DNA of 64,000 nucleotides. Origin: Paraescarpia echinospica. Taxonomy: Eukaryota; Annelida; Polychaeta; Sabellida; Siboglinidae. Below the pieces are notes generated by a model. The model made no database searches, had not been told where the DNA came from, and saw nothing but the letters and a program-made list of their open reading frames with translations. A program made the translations under genes and the position numbers. How positions within the stretch are numbered: position 1 is the first letter of the stretch; the number at the start of each line of letters is the position of its first letter. This document shows positions 50,601 through 61,740 of the stretch, piece after piece. The stretch covers positions 32,950,820 to 33,014,819 of the forward strand of contig CM034532.1 in the NCBI GenBank assembly GCA_020002185.1. The letters run 5' to 3'.

Positions 50601-53600
50601 CGGGAGTGGTGTGAGTGTTAGCAATTATCGATGGATTAGAAGTGAGTATGAGGTCAAAGATATTGCTGGAATCAATTCGTGTGGGATCATTGACCATGTT
50701 TTGTAATCCAAATTCTCTAATTATTTCTAGCAGTTTGTTATGCTTGCTGGCAGTTCTGTTGTCAGTGGTTTGCTGCTTGCCCCAGTTAATATCAGGAAGG
50801 TTGAAGTCACCTGCTATAACTACATCAGGAGAAGTTTTTTTGTGATCTGTACAGTTTTGTTAGGGATTCGTGGAGAGCTTCAAGGGATTGAAGGTGGTCA
50901 CTGGGGGGTCGGTAGTAGGATGCAAAGTATATGGATTTGTTTTGTGTGAAATGGATTTTTGTCCATACTATTTCACAGCTTGAGTTTAGTTTTGTAAGTG
51001 GTTCTGCTACAATGTCATCGCGGAAGGCTATGAGAACTCCACCACCATGGGTGTTTCTGTCCTTTCGGATGGCGCTATAGTTAGGTGGTATGAACGAATA
51101 GGTATGGTACTAATGGTAGTTTTCGTCTATTTTGGTTTCGACTAGGAATATGATGTCAGGATTATTTGACTGAATAGTTGTTTTTAATTGAGTTGTCTTT
51201 GCGATGCTTTTGACACTGTTGGTATTGATTAGAATTCCGCTAAGTGTGTTACGTTTGGTTTTCTTATGACGTTCAGAGGTTGATGCATTTTGAGGGTTTG
51301 GTCCAAAGGTTGGATCCCAGGTTTGGGATGTACGACTCGTGTTTGTTTAAGAGATCTGTGTGTGGGGGTCAATGTTTTGGTTATTTTGGTCTGTGTCACT
51401 AAGGCTGTTATATCGGTTGTGAGAACATTCCAATAAGTGGTCTTGGAAGAAGGAATGACTGTAGTTAGGATGGTCGCATTTCATGCAGTGCCAGGAACAG
51501 GAACTGTTACAGAGGAGATGATATTGATCTGGACTTATGTCACAACATTTAATGTGTACCCATTGGTTGCACCGGTCACAGCAGACTGCTCGATGATTTG
51601 AAGCAACAGGCTTTTTACAAAATCCACAGGGGTGTCTGACTGGGCCGGGGTTTGTTTGGATGTCCCCACAGAGGATTAGTAGGACAAAATAACATGTTTT
51701 GTGTCCCGATGTAGGGATTGCATAAGCCAGTTTGGTGTGGTACTTGTTACGGGAGTCTCTGGTGAAAGCTAGTGCCAGTCTAATACTTGTGTCAGTCCAG
51801 CAAGACCTGTCATATGTTAGCAGACCATTTGGATCGTCCGTGAATCGGGTATGGTCCAGGTGTATTGGGAATTTGGGTACGAATGCAATAATGATGCTAA
51901 TCAGAACTACCACTGGTGTGCTCATTTTGGGTGGCACCATCATAAGAGCAGCTATTGCACAAGCTGCTTTGCTTGTACAGTTATGTTACTGCAGTAAAAC
52001 AAAAGCAAAAACAAGAGATTATATATCACAGCTAATATAAAATCACAGTAGTAAGATCACAGTAGATGTAAAAGACAGTAGTAAAATTTGCCAGTTAGTA
52101 GACAGTATATTGTGTTTGCTGTTGGTTTCTTGTGTGTTGCTGACAGCGTACAATCCGGATTTGTAACAGTATGATACGTAAGCTTTGTGTGAATGGACTG
52201 ATTTTGGGTTGTTCTAGGGGCGATTTGGTTTTGGCGCGCTTTGTGTAAGTTGTTTACAGATTCGCCATCTTGTTTTGAACTGGTTGTTATGGAAGCTAAG
52301 GCTAAACCTTTGTCAAATCGTGGCTTAGCGTGATTTGATCGCATATATCACCATGGGATTATATTCTGGTATATCTAAAATAATACCTCACACAGTTAAC
52401 AGTAATAAAAACATTTAGAAATCGTGAAAATAATCGATAACAGCGGATTCAGCCCAACGGCCGAACCATCCGGCCACTTCCGTCGAATCTGGACCGACAT
52501 CGATTTCGCCGTGGTATTACCTTCGCTGTTTTATCTTCAGTTGTGCCTAACGTTGATGCCGCACTGCGTTAATTCCATCATTCAACATTATCCTAGGTAT
52601 AGTTACGTTTAAAAATTTTGCGTCTTAGGCTTAGTGCACTTTTGAGGCGTAAATAGGGCCCCGATTTGCAACAGCATATTGACGCAAACCAGGTTGCTAT
52701 TTGGACTTCAGAAGTACGCTAAATCGAAGACACAATATTTTTGTAATATAAATACGCCTGGGTTGATGTTGAATGATGGAACTTAAGCTCCGAGGTATCA
52801 AAGTTAGGCAAAACTCAAGTTACAACAGCGAAATCGAGGTGGGTCCAGATTCGACACAAGTGGCAACATCCGTTTTGTAAACCGGTGAACCCTGATCCGT
52901 TTGCCCACGCATGTGCCGAATCAACCATACATTGTGTAAACGGTGCCAGGTGAGTCCATGGGCGGAATTGTTCGTCCTGCTTCTGTTGTAAAATATGGCT
53001 TGTGACAAGCCACATTCTAGTTTTATTGAGTTTTTTTCATGTGACATGATAAAGACATGACATTGTTATCATTAGTTAATTGTGTACAGTCGTTTGGGTT
53101 ATTTTCTTAATATAGCTCTTTCATAGGAGTTTTTCATCATATGTATTAAATAACCCTAAATTAGTAAATAATGATGTATATTAGACCCTTGTGTGAGCAC
53201 ACATGCACATGTATTTACGTGTGTGGCTTGTGTGTATGGGCAAGGCAAGAGCCAAGACTGGATGCAGAGCTTCCTCTTTGATCGAACCCAGTAAGCTGTC
53301 ATCAAGGGAGAGACTTCAACAATAGGCCGAGTGATCTCCAGTGTGCCACAGGGATCTGTCCTAGGCCCAACTGACTTTGACATTTACATCAGTGACCTGT
53401 GCGATAACATGAAAACCAGCTATTCGCTGATGACACGATACTATATCACACCATTCACAGCATGGCCAACACCCACCAACTACAACAGGACCTCAATACC
53501 TTGGAGAAATGCAGGGTTGCATTCTAGCCAGTTAAAACCGGGTAAAACCAGTTAATAATATTTAAAAGCTTACAATTACACAAACAGCCACAAAACTTCT

Positions 53601-54995
53601 AGCATTAATATAGCATCTAGATGTGATGTTAATTTCTTTTTTGTAGTATGTTGCAATCAAAGGTGACAGTGTCATTGGCATTGTCACACAACGAACTGGA
53701 GACGCCTTCCGCGTAGACATCGGAGCCAGTGAACAGGCGTCCTTGTCATACATGGCGTTTGAAGGAGCCACAAAGAAAAACAGACCCGATGTCAAAGTGA
53801 GTGTCATAGCGCAACACCAAGTTCAACAAATGTAGTGTTTCTTATGTACAATTTTAAGTAACCGCTATCTCTTGGTTATTAATGTTGTAACATTACCTAA
53901 CAACATAGGAGATCAAAACAACACCAACTTTGTTAGGGGTTCTTAAAATACATGTACCCGGTATATTTAATACAATATTATTGGTATTGACAAAGACAGG
54001 CCAGACATAGGTTGGACTCTTGAAATTGATAAGCCCTTGCTTCCTTTTCCACTTGCCAGCTCTTGCTTTTTGAGCAACTTGTAACAGCTTGTTATTTTTA
54101 AGTATATTTAAATGTGGTCTGTTTCATTTTTATTCATAACAAAAGCAACATGTATCATTAATTTTATAATAATACGTGTACATGTGTAGATTCACATAAA
54201 TTGTCATAACACTTTTGTGTATATTTATTATTATCCTGTTTTCATTTTCTGTGTCACAAATACCAAACAATGTTCTTGTTGCAGGTTGGTGATATAATAT
54301 ACGCCCGATTGCAAGTGGCCAATAAAGATATGGAGCCAGAACTTGTGTGCATGGACAATACAGGAAGGAGCAGTGGTTACGGCGTCATAAGAGACGGAGG
54401 CTTCATGATCAAGTGTTCCCTACATCACATTCGAAGGTAACAAATCATTTAATGAAACAGTGTTTAATATTAAAAATATATCAACTCATATCACATAAGG
54501 GTCAACTATATCAAACGATGTCACACAAGGATCGAGAACAAATTGCATATACTGGGTATGCCTCTTTAATGACCATTTTGAAGAAACCTCTGGTTTGATA
54601 AAGTTGCTAGTTTTTTTTTATAAATGCTATGCAACTAACAAATCTGTATGCTTGATCAACTTTGCATATTCTTTTCATGAATGAATTTCATACAGTTTTC
54701 TTATAGATTTCTGTACGTAAGTCATATCATCAATCACTTTCACATCTTTATAAATAATACATACATTTTCTTTGTCAGGATTCTCCGACCGAACTACCCA
54801 TTGTTGAAAACACTCGGTGACATGACGCCTTACGAGACTGCAATCGGCATTAACGGGCGTATCTGGGTCAAAGGTCGCTCGACCGTAGAGACGATCACTA
54901 TAGGGAACATAATTTCTGATTCAGAGCATTGTTCAGACAGTGACATGAAGATGTTTGTGAAGAGGAGAGTTCACGCTCTAAGTGGATTTAATTAG
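44485..54995 (+). CDS. EXOSC3: EXOSC3 / RRP40, RNA exosome cap subunit (4 exons, complete)
   Basis: Non-catalytic cap subunit of the nuclear and cytoplasmic 3'-5' RNA exosome; with EXOSC1 and EXOSC2 it guides RNA into the ring. Exons 44485-44673, 53647-53796, 54285-54436 and 54779-54995 join in frame to 235 residues (human about 275), all with AG/GT borders. The N-terminal part has GPGLRR and [10 protein letters not shown]; the S1 domain has [31 protein letters not shown] and [12 protein letters not shown]; the C-terminal KH-type domain carries GINGRIWVK, the G-x-N-G-x-x-W-V signature of Rrp4/Rrp40/Csl4 proteins. Four exons, as in vertebrates. Start ATG has A at -3 and G at +4. Intron 1 (about 9 kb) is expanded by nested LINEs. 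Head to head with CARM1. Confidence 0.95.
45136..46427 (-). pseudogene. LINE-A reverse transcriptase, broken
   Basis: Frame 46355-46038 holds [20 protein letters not shown] and [16 protein letters not shown]; frame 46017-45136 (293 residues) has [32 protein letters not shown] and the active site CADDS. The usual QGSVLGP is QCSVLGP here and the YADD/FADD site is CADD; both are off-consensus. The C-terminal part downstream of 45140 continues in another frame. Confidence 0.85.
46845..47762 (+). pseudogene. LINE-B endonuclease domain
   Basis: 305 codons with [47 protein letters not shown] and CDTDHSLV: the full set of APE-type endonuclease blocks, close to RTE-type 'craniofacial development protein 2-like' sequences. 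The frame shifts near 47735; the continuation starts in the 47747 frame. Confidence 0.88.
47747..49588 (+). pseudogene. LINE-B reverse transcriptase
   Basis: 613 codons. Contains [54 protein letters not shown] and the catalytic LFADDAAL. Between RT blocks the expected GVRQGCxLSP reads [11 protein letters not shown], suggesting local damage. Near 49400 the true frame moves to the one starting at 49359. Confidence 0.88.
49359..50042 (+). pseudogene. LINE-B C-terminal region with C2H2-like finger
   Basis: From about 49420 the frame continues [41 protein letters not shown], then ends with [20 protein letters not shown] before the last cysteine: C-x2-C ... H-x4-5-C, a zinc-finger-like tail common in RTE-type elements. 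Stop at 50042. Confidence 0.85.
50106..50584 (-). pseudogene. LINE-A endonuclease-RT linker
   Basis: Frame 50261-50584 begins in the last endonuclease block and has [20 protein letters not shown], the usual linker before RT. A T-rich run on the plus strand (50271-50287) causes a slip in this frame. Ends at the LINE-B insertion. Confidence 0.75.
50570..51330 (-). pseudogene. LINE-A APE endonuclease, frameshifted
   Basis: Pieces in more than one frame: [36 protein letters not shown] (about 50779-50815) and [11 protein letters not shown] (about 50580-50600). These are the catalytic blocks of an apurinic-type LINE endonuclease. At least one stop and one indel interrupt it. Confidence 0.8.
51347..51943 (-). 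CDS. LINE-A N-terminal ORF: 2A-like peptide plus PHD-type finger
   Basis: 198 residues. Residues ~9-30 are hydrophobic ([17 protein letters not shown]), like a signal anchor. At 51641-51667 the frame reads GDIQTNPGP, a 2A-like ribosome-skipping motif (canonical D-V/I-E-x-N-P-G-P, here with Q for E), preceded by a hydrophobic YFVLLILC. Immediately after is a C4HC3-type zinc finger: C-x2-C, C-x2-C, H-x2-C, then C-x2-C ([29 protein letters not shown]). This layout is known in CR1-type elements of sea urchins, lancelets and molluscs. If active, 2A would release a short leader from the polyprotein; the Gln may weaken it. Confidence 0.75.
   Translation of the reverse strand: MMVPPKMSTPVVVLISIIIAFVPKFPIHLDHTRFTDDPNGLLTYDRSCWTDTSIRLALAFTRDSRNKYHTKLAYAIPTSGHKTCYFVLLILCGDIQTNPGPVRHPCGFCKKPVASNHRAVCCDRCNQWVHIKCCDISPDQYHLLCNSSCSWHCMKCDHPNYSHSFFQDHLLECSHNRYNSLSDTDQNNQNIDPHTQIS
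53240..53511 (+). pseudogene. LINE RT fragment
   Basis: [16 protein letters not shown] is followed, one frame over, by [10 protein letters not shown] and [12 protein letters not shown]: two adjacent RT blocks with a one-base loss between. Truncated at 53511, where a hAT-like end (CAGGGTTGC) begins. Just upstream of EXOSC3 exon 2. Confidence 0.75.
53647..53796 (+). CDS. EXOSC3: EXOSC3 exon 2 (S1 domain, first part)
   Basis: 150 bp, phase 0 on both sides, acceptor TTGTAG, donor GTGAGT. Encodes [14 protein letters not shown], then [19 protein letters not shown]. Confidence 0.96.
54285..54436 (+). CDS. EXOSC3: EXOSC3 exon 3 (S1 domain, second part)
   Basis: 152 bp, acceptor TTGCAG, donor GTAACA. 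Encodes [20 protein letters not shown] and leaves two bases for the next exon. Confidence 0.95.
54779..54995 (+). CDS. EXOSC3: EXOSC3 exon 4 (KH-type domain, stop)
   Basis: 217 bp, acceptor TTGTCAG, stop TAG at 54993-54995. Encodes [26 protein letters not shown] and a basic C-terminus. Confidence 0.95.
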
Positions 54996-55017
54996 TGGCA
55001 GTGTATATACAAGTTTT

Positions 55018-55085
55018 AGTCACTGGTGAACAGTTTGTCTCAAGAGATGCGAGTCACTGGTGAACAGTTCGTCTCAAGAGATGTG
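55018..55085 (+). repeat. 34-bp tandem duplication downstream of EXOSC3
   Basis: AGTCACTGGTGAACAGTT, followed by a CTCAAGAGATG word, occurs twice in tandem (55018-55051, 55052-55085), 22 bp past the stop codon, so probably in the 3' UTR. Confidence 0.85.
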
Positions 55086-55240
55086 AGCAGTTAATGACAG
55101 CTGTGTATATACAATAACTCCACTTGATCTTCCCTGCTGGTGTCTCTGGCAGTCATGTAGTATGATCACTATGATGGTGACATAACATTCCCTGAGCACA
55201 GCAATCTTCCACCACTTCAGGCTATGATTTGGTTCTCTAC

Positions 55241-55320
55241 TACAGTGGAACCCTCTCTTGAGCGATCAATCGTTCAGCTGAGCAAAATTGGTCTCTTAAG
55301 GTGGTTGCCTGTGGCAGGTC
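55241..55320 (+). mobile_element. Fragment related to the TACAGTAGAACC MITE family
   Basis: TACAGTGGAACCCTCTCTTG resembles the end of the MITEs at 1045 and 39917. The other end was not found. Confidence 0.4.
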
Positions 55321-55607
55321 AGTTAATGTTGAAAATGTTTCCTCCCAAACAGAAATCTCCTTCAGGAATTATGTAATCTTCCTGCTCTGAGAATCAAGAC
55401 AGAGTTACGTCATCTTGGAGTGTTTCCTCATGAACTCTGATAGTTATATCTTTTATGAAACAGTAAACTTCTCAGTGTATGTACGAGATAGGTTTTTGTT
55501 TCACCTGCTTGCTTGCAGTTAATACAGCAAAAATAGGCTAACCGTTACAAACTGACATTCATTTGATTATAGAGTGAAACATTATATGTTGAGGAATATG
55601 TGTACAT

Positions 55608-56840
55608 CAGGCATGGGGCAATTAACTTGAAAAGTTAATTAAATTACAATTAACTTGGAAATTTCCAAAATAAATTAACCACATATTTATTAGGTCAATA
55701 ATTGTTTCTATTAAATTAACTTTAATAAAATTAATTTCAATTAACTTCAATTAAATTAGTAATTAACTTTACTTTATATAACTTTCTGTGATTAACATGT
55801 ACAATTATACCATGAGTACTGTAATTATGTTTAGTTCATCAAGCTATTGTTAACCAGTGTACTCTGTCTGTTCCAGATGATTTATTAAATTTAAAAATCA
55901 TGAGCAGTTCAAACAGATAATCCCAGTTGTCACTTAACCAGCGTCTGTCAACACTGTTGAACACCTTTCCAGCTACAGAGTGAACATTAAATAGCTCCAG
56001 ACTCCAGATACCCTTTGTATTGCATGCGCTTTGATGGGTGATAAAAGTAATAGAAGTCAGTGCTCATACATAACATAGTACACTGCTAGGTGGGCCCACT
56101 GCCTCACTCCCAGTGGAGCTTATTGAATGATTGACAATGGCTGGACAGTGAGACTATTCAAAGAATTACCTGTGCCTGTAACTGTTTTTGATGTCAATTG
56201 AGTGTAGAATGGTGGCTTTAACCACTGATTGATTGATTGATTGACAGTTTTATTTCCAACCAGTGACATACTTAGTTTTCACTATTTTCGATGGCCGAGC
56301 CATTCATACACAATTTACATCAATCATACAACACGTGTTGATATATGTACAAAAGATACAAGTTAAATGAGATTACAATAAATAAAAAAATTAATAGTAA
56401 TAAATAGAATGCATGAAATAAAAAGATAAAGTACCGGTAGTCATAACATATATGAAACAGATAAAAACAAAGTACATTTAAAATGGTGGTGTTATTCCAT
56501 AATTTCAAACTGGACACATTGAAACTGCGTTGATAGTAGGCAGTTCTGGCTTTGGGTGGTTTCATCCGAGAGGCATTTCTGGTATTGTAGGAATGACTAT
56601 TTGATGTACAAATTACACACTTGTACACAAGAACACATTTATTAAAATCCCTTCTTTGTTGTAGTAGTAGTGTTTCTGCTTTGCCTAGGACTAGACCCAG
56701 ATATGAGTAGGCTAGTGAGTATAAAACAAAGATAATTGAAATTATATGTTGTCGAATTAAATTAGCCTCTTCCAGAAAAGTTACAAGATTAAATTAATTT
56801 GCTTATTTTGAGAAAGTTAATTTAAATTAACCCATGCCTG
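55608..56840. mobile_element. hAT non-autonomous element with perfect 8-bp TSD
   Basis: Inverted ends CAGGCATGGG followed by (G/T)(C/T)AATTAA. Flanked by GTGTACAT at 55600-55607 and 56841-56848. Interior AT-rich, rich in AATTAACTT words at both ends. Contains the LINE 3' end at 56222-56700 as a later insertion. Confidence 0.9.
56222..56700 (-). mobile_element. 5'-truncated LINE 3' end with (TTGA)n tail
   Basis: On the minus strand HSYNTRNASRMKPP and AYYQRSFNVSSLKLWN are the last conserved residues of a CR1/L2-type RT protein, followed by a 3' UTR ending in TCAATCAATCAATC (56222-56240). Simple-sequence tails like this mark the 3' ends of CR1/L2 elements. Confidence 0.75.
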
Positions 56841-57329
56841 GTGTACATATTCTGCAAAGAATGAACCCATCATCAGATTGGCAGAAAGATGTGTAGAATT
56901 TTCTTGATGTGGAAGGAGATTACCAATATAATTATGTTCTTCATTAACAGCATATTACAGTAACCTATTATTCATACAGCTACTGATATATATTAGATGG
57001 CATATATATTTATATATATATGCCAGCTGCACAGTTAATTTGATAAATTATTTTGTTGTATATTAATATTATTAATAAGTTACTGCATCAGATTCAAAAA
57101 GTCCTTGGGTGTAGTCATAAAACCTGAGTCACTGAACAAGAGTAAAATTGCATGATCAATAATTTTCATGAGGATAAGTATGTATATGAATAGTGCAGTC
57201 TATATGTTGTTGTATGTGTGAAAGGGACCAGCAAAACATGCTTAATGCATACAAGGCTTGACCATCGCCCTAGTAACCAACGTTTCATAAGCAAGAACAC
57301 CCTTTTTAGTCCTTTGGCATCACTCTGCG

Positions 57330-57660
57330 TCTGCCGTATCTCAGAAACTGTTCAGCAACTTTTTCTCTAATTTTGCTTAGACATATCTTAGAGCATTGCC
57401 ACTATGCACGAGAAATCTGTATTTGATTGAATCATTCTAAGGGCCTCCAAGGGCCCCAAAACTGGTAAAATGTTTACATTTTGCCTAGGTAGATAGGTAA
57501 AATGTTTACATTTTGCCTATTTTTTCAAAAACTGTTCAGAAATTTGTTCTCTAATTTTGCATAGACGTATCTTAGGGTAATATCACTGTACACAAGACAT
57601 TTGTATTTGATTGAATCATTCTAAGGGCACCTCAGGGCCTCCCAAAAAAGTTAAATGGAC
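57330..57660 (+). repeat. Duplicated ~140-bp dispersed repeat
   Basis: Two units, each with CTGTTCAG-AA-TTTTCTCTAAT, TTTGC-TAGAC, then TTTGATTGAATCATTCTAAG. The last word also occurs at 58212 (variant) and 60255-60290. Confidence 0.7.
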
Positions 57661-58134
57661 ACATTTTGCTTGTATCTGCTTGAGCTTGCTGATTTAGTTT
57701 GGCAGAGTGTCAGTATCTTGAGTAATGGACTCCCCACCCCCACCCCACTCTGGAGCCTAGAGGTCCAGCTTGCTATTGTTCCATTAAGACCTTGACTAAT
57801 CTTTAATTGGTCACAGGCAGAGCAGAGGCATTAGGTCCCAGTTAAAGTGAACAGTTAAAAACTATTGATTTTCTATAATTGTAAGTTGTGTTTATTTTGA
57901 TGTTCATTTAATTATTATAAAATGGTGCGACTGTGGTGTCTATTGGTTAAAGATGTATTGTCACCTGTAGGTGACAAACATAGAAAATTTATATTCTACA
58001 CAACTATAGAGTGAAATATCCTACACTTTATTGATATCAAATGCATTCTACTGCTTTGTTTACACTTGCTATGCCTTGTGTAGACATGGTACTATGTAAA
58101 TCAATTGTATCAATATAGACTAATAATTACAGAT

Positions 58135-60240
58135 TCACAATATAGTTGACACCTGAAACAACCAAATGTCAAACATTAGAACAGTTGACAGTTCCACTGT
58201 ACACAAGAAATCTCTATTTGATTGAATCATTCTAGTGTCATCAGCATATAGTAGAACATACATTTGCAAGAAAATGTCTACATCATCATAACTAAGGTTG
58301 TTGTAAATTTCACCAGCTGCCATGTCAAGTCCCTTATAATTATGACTAACAGAGTGTTCAAAATCATTCAGGTAAATAGCAAATAACTAAGGAGACAGGT
58401 TTTCTCCTTGTGGTACCTCTTAAAGCCCTGTGCGGGCTGGGAATCTGAGCCCGCCCCGTGGCAACTATGTCATTTGACCCGCAGTCCGCCCCGCTTTTTA
58501 CAACTCGGCCCGCAGCCTGCCCCACATATATTGCCACATCCTGGCCTGCAGCCCACCCCACCCCGCAGTAACTTGGCCCGCAACCCGCCCCGCAGTAATT
58601 AGTCAAAAGTCAGCCCGCACCCACCCCGTAGCCCACAACAGATGACATGGAATCATTAAAAATATATCATCTTTATTAATCGCTGTTGTTTACAATATTA
58701 ACAAATGCACAGCGCTGGGTGACAACCATGTCGTACTTGGAATTCCGTCTTTAAGAAAAATAGAACCCTTGTCATTTATTATAATGTAAATGCCTGAAGG
58801 TGATAAGCAGACCTGGGGCAAAGTAAAGGTACGAGTACAAATTTTAAAAATACTAATTAATTTAATTGATATAACTCGGCACAAGTGAATATGCAATAGC
58901 AGTTGATCATTTTTTGTATGAAGAACAATGAAAATCACACCGCTGGCATTAATTTCAGTGGCATCCTATGATCTTATAATCTATTTGCCATTGTACAGCA
59001 TGAACATGAGTTGTTCAAAGGTTGAGTCTGGTGCACAAAGGCAGTGTTGCAATTTGCAATCTGCTGATATTAGAAGTTTGCAATTTATATTTTCTGATCG
59101 TAGACTACTGATTGTTGAGAGGGTTTTCACATGTCTATATAACAGGCTCAAAATCCCCTCTGGACCAGGCTACTGTAACCGGATTATACTAGTGTAGAAG
59201 GCAGTTTGACTTGAGCCATCTTACTTCTACAGAGGAAGACTGGCAGTTCTTGTTCTTAGCAGTTAGCACTGTCAGCCAGTGCCAAGTGGCATGGTCTCCA
59301 GTCTCCACACATCAAAGGCATTTCCTGTATAATTGGTGGGGTAACTGCTCTTTGTGGACATCATGGTGGCTTAATTACACAAACAGATTGATGGCCTGAA
59401 CTGATACTTCCTCCTGGAAGAAGCACTAATCACACCCAACTGAAGCTGGCAAGGCAGGCCAGCACATGTTATCATAACACTGTTTAAACACAAACAAAAG
59501 GGCACTCTGGTAATCCCCAATTAACTAGCTCAAAGAATGTCCCACCTTTGAGTAACTGGTGACCATTAATGAGTTACAAAAATCAGCCAGCAGTAGCCAG
59601 CATGTAGGGGTCAGCACACTGTTGAACTTCTTGCTTGATTACAGACGAAAAAAAGTGCATTATATTTTTGAGAAAAGATTTTTTACAATGTTCACTTGCT
59701 CTGACATAAGTGCATTTGAGTAGTCAGATTTCTAGATGTGATTGTAGCAGCTGTTGACAGTAAAATGGTGTCTTTTTAGCTGATTTTACTAAGCGGAAGG
59801 GTATCTGGCAGCAATTTGGCTAGTTGACACTAGCCGGATTACTGCCTGCATGCTTTTGTAAATATTGACGGGTGTCATACATACAGGCATTTTGCAAGAG
59901 CTAGAGATATTCGATTTTGACTAAAATCGACCAGCATGTCAATGAGATGATAATAACAGCAGGTGGGAAGTTTAAGAAACTTTATAGGTCACGTTTTCTT
60001 ATAATCACACAAAACATTAACATGGTCGCCAATGGGAAAACTGACAGTGTGCCGAGCCCTGTAGAAATTACTAGCCCGCAGACAGCCCCACAGTGACCTG
60101 ACCCACAGACCGCCCCGCACAAATTGAAACTTAACCCACGCCAAAACGCACCCCACGCAGGGCTTAAGTACCTCTACATCATATGAGAAGAAGGCTGACA
60201 CAGCCTGGCCCTGTTTTTTTTCAAAAACTTCAGTATCTTT
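58135..60240 (-). pseudogene. LINE RT fragment, split by hAT element
   Basis: On the minus strand, VPQGENLSP spans the insertion point: the codons are split between 60176 and 58412. The frame continues LLFAIYLNDFEHSV and LLYADDTRM near 58240-58270. Removing 58421-60167 and one target copy rejoins it. Family probably RTE- or CR1-like; too short to decide. Confidence 0.75.
58421..60167. mobile_element. hAT-like element with GTACCTCT 8-bp TSD
   Basis: Left end TAAAGCCCTGTGCGGG and right end (minus strand) TTAAGCCCTGCGTGGGG, flanked by GTACCTCT at 58413-58420 and 60168-60175. Subterminal arrays of CCCGCCCCGCAG-like words on both sides (58440-58635, 60070-60160). No transposase recognised in the interior; short frames only. 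Confidence 0.85.
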
Positions 60241-60779
60241 TTCTCTAATTTTGCATAAACATATGATTTGATTGAATCATTTTAAGGGCACCTCAGGGGT
60301 CCCCAAAATGCAATTTTGTTACACTACCTAGTGATGTGTTTTTGATAAGGTCCCTTGAGACTATCCCATAACAGTAGATTCTGTGTATTATGCCAGAAAC
60401 AGAACGTGGCAACTATTCCAATTCCCAAAATATCTGTCACATGCGGAGTCTGTGTCTTGCATGGATATATATTTTTATGCAGTTGTTTTATTTGGAGGTT
60501 GTCTTTTCTGTTATGTAATTATAAGCAGGAAGTTTGTGAAATTAGTTATTCTTAGGCCACAGAAAAGTAATTCCCGGTTTCTCATCAATGCATGTATTTA
60601 AAAATAGGTGCCACACATTTTATTTTCTATTATAATTATTCCTCTAACTGCAAGACATGGTGCAATAAGTGAGTAAACATGTCAACATTTTACTTCCATC
60701 ATAACCCTTAATGATCTGTAACTATTATTCACCAAAAACATTTGATTAATAATTACCAACAGGGTTGTTTGATTTCTGT

Positions 60780-61740
60780 CGGGCAGAAACTGTTATTGTG
60801 AGCATTTGTCCGCTCTGTTCACAATAAACATCACATGAATGACAAAAGGAAGATCACTGCCACTTAACTTGTGGATTATTACTATAAAACTGCTCTTACT
60901 GCTTGGTGGATAGTTAATTAGTGGCTCAAGTTCAAATACATCAGGACGTTTTTCACACCTGCATGGTAGTTTAGGCTCAGTAGTGTGCTGGCAGCCACTA
61001 AACCTATAGGCTTGTGTGAAAAGGATAGTTGGCATAAGAACTAACTTCAAAGCACCATTGCATCCATTTACTCAGGCAGCAATCACACTGGCAGAGTGTC
61101 TGCTGCTATGTAAACTCATAAAGCATGGAGTAACTAGAGGAATCTACTTTTCCTTGTAAATAATTAAATATCCTGATCACAGAAGCATAATGCAAATTCA
61201 ACTTTTGCAACAATTTAATTGAACTTCAATATTACTGTATGGTTTACATCCTTGCCGAGCGCCACATTTTTTGCATCTTGCCAACTTACTGGCATTCTCT
61301 TCAGTAAAAAAATGCTCCCAAATGCTGTCCTTTGGCCTAGCACCTTAAAATATGGTTACAACACACCAGTATATCAGATTTATGTATCTTAACAACTGAC
61401 CCCTGCCCCAAGTTTCTGGATTTGTGGTGTGCAGTGGGCAAATTTAAATCCAGTTATATGCAGCTCCAATTCAATCAGTATTATGTCATTAAACGCTACT
61501 GTTTTAAGTCAAAATGCATGCTATGTATAATGTGTGCTTTGTGAACAACTACTCAAATAATTTATTTCCAGGTGTAATGATCTGTAACTATGATTCACCA
61601 AAAAACATTTCATGGGTGTATTCTATAATTACAAATAAGTGTTATTTTGAAGAGCATTTAATTATCTACATGATCATACCTTTTAATATGTTGTTGAATT
61701 CACCTATTACAATTTACATTCGCTTCTTTTAGGTATGTGG
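60780..61740 (-). repeat. Probable LINE 3' part / dispersed repeat
   Basis: Block 60790-60910 matches 3090-3230 in reverse complement. The rest is AT-rich without recognised coding. Located on the 3' side of the RT fragments at 61700-63130, in the order expected if all belong to one element. Confidence 0.45.

Larger units (their letters stand above)
44890..52400 (-). mobile_element. CR1/L2-like LINE (LINE-A), minus strand, split by LINE-B
   Basis: On the minus strand the order is: a leader frame with a 2A-like peptide and PHD-type zinc finger (51943-51347), an APE-type endonuclease (about 51300-50570, frameshifted), a linker (50584-50106), then, after the inserted LINE-B (46437-50094), the RT (46427-45136) and a 3' tail near 44900. 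Frame joins across the insertion: GIPTLQVND begins at the junction and continues into the RT N-terminus. Both outer ends are approximate. Dead through frameshifts and the insertion. Lies antisense in EXOSC3 intron 1. Confidence 0.85.

Noticed and set aside
53512..53580. hAT-like left end (CAGGGTTGC with AGTTAAAACC) before EXOSC3 exon 2
   Set aside because: No right end or target duplication found; noted only as a possible solo end, related to 8780-8869.
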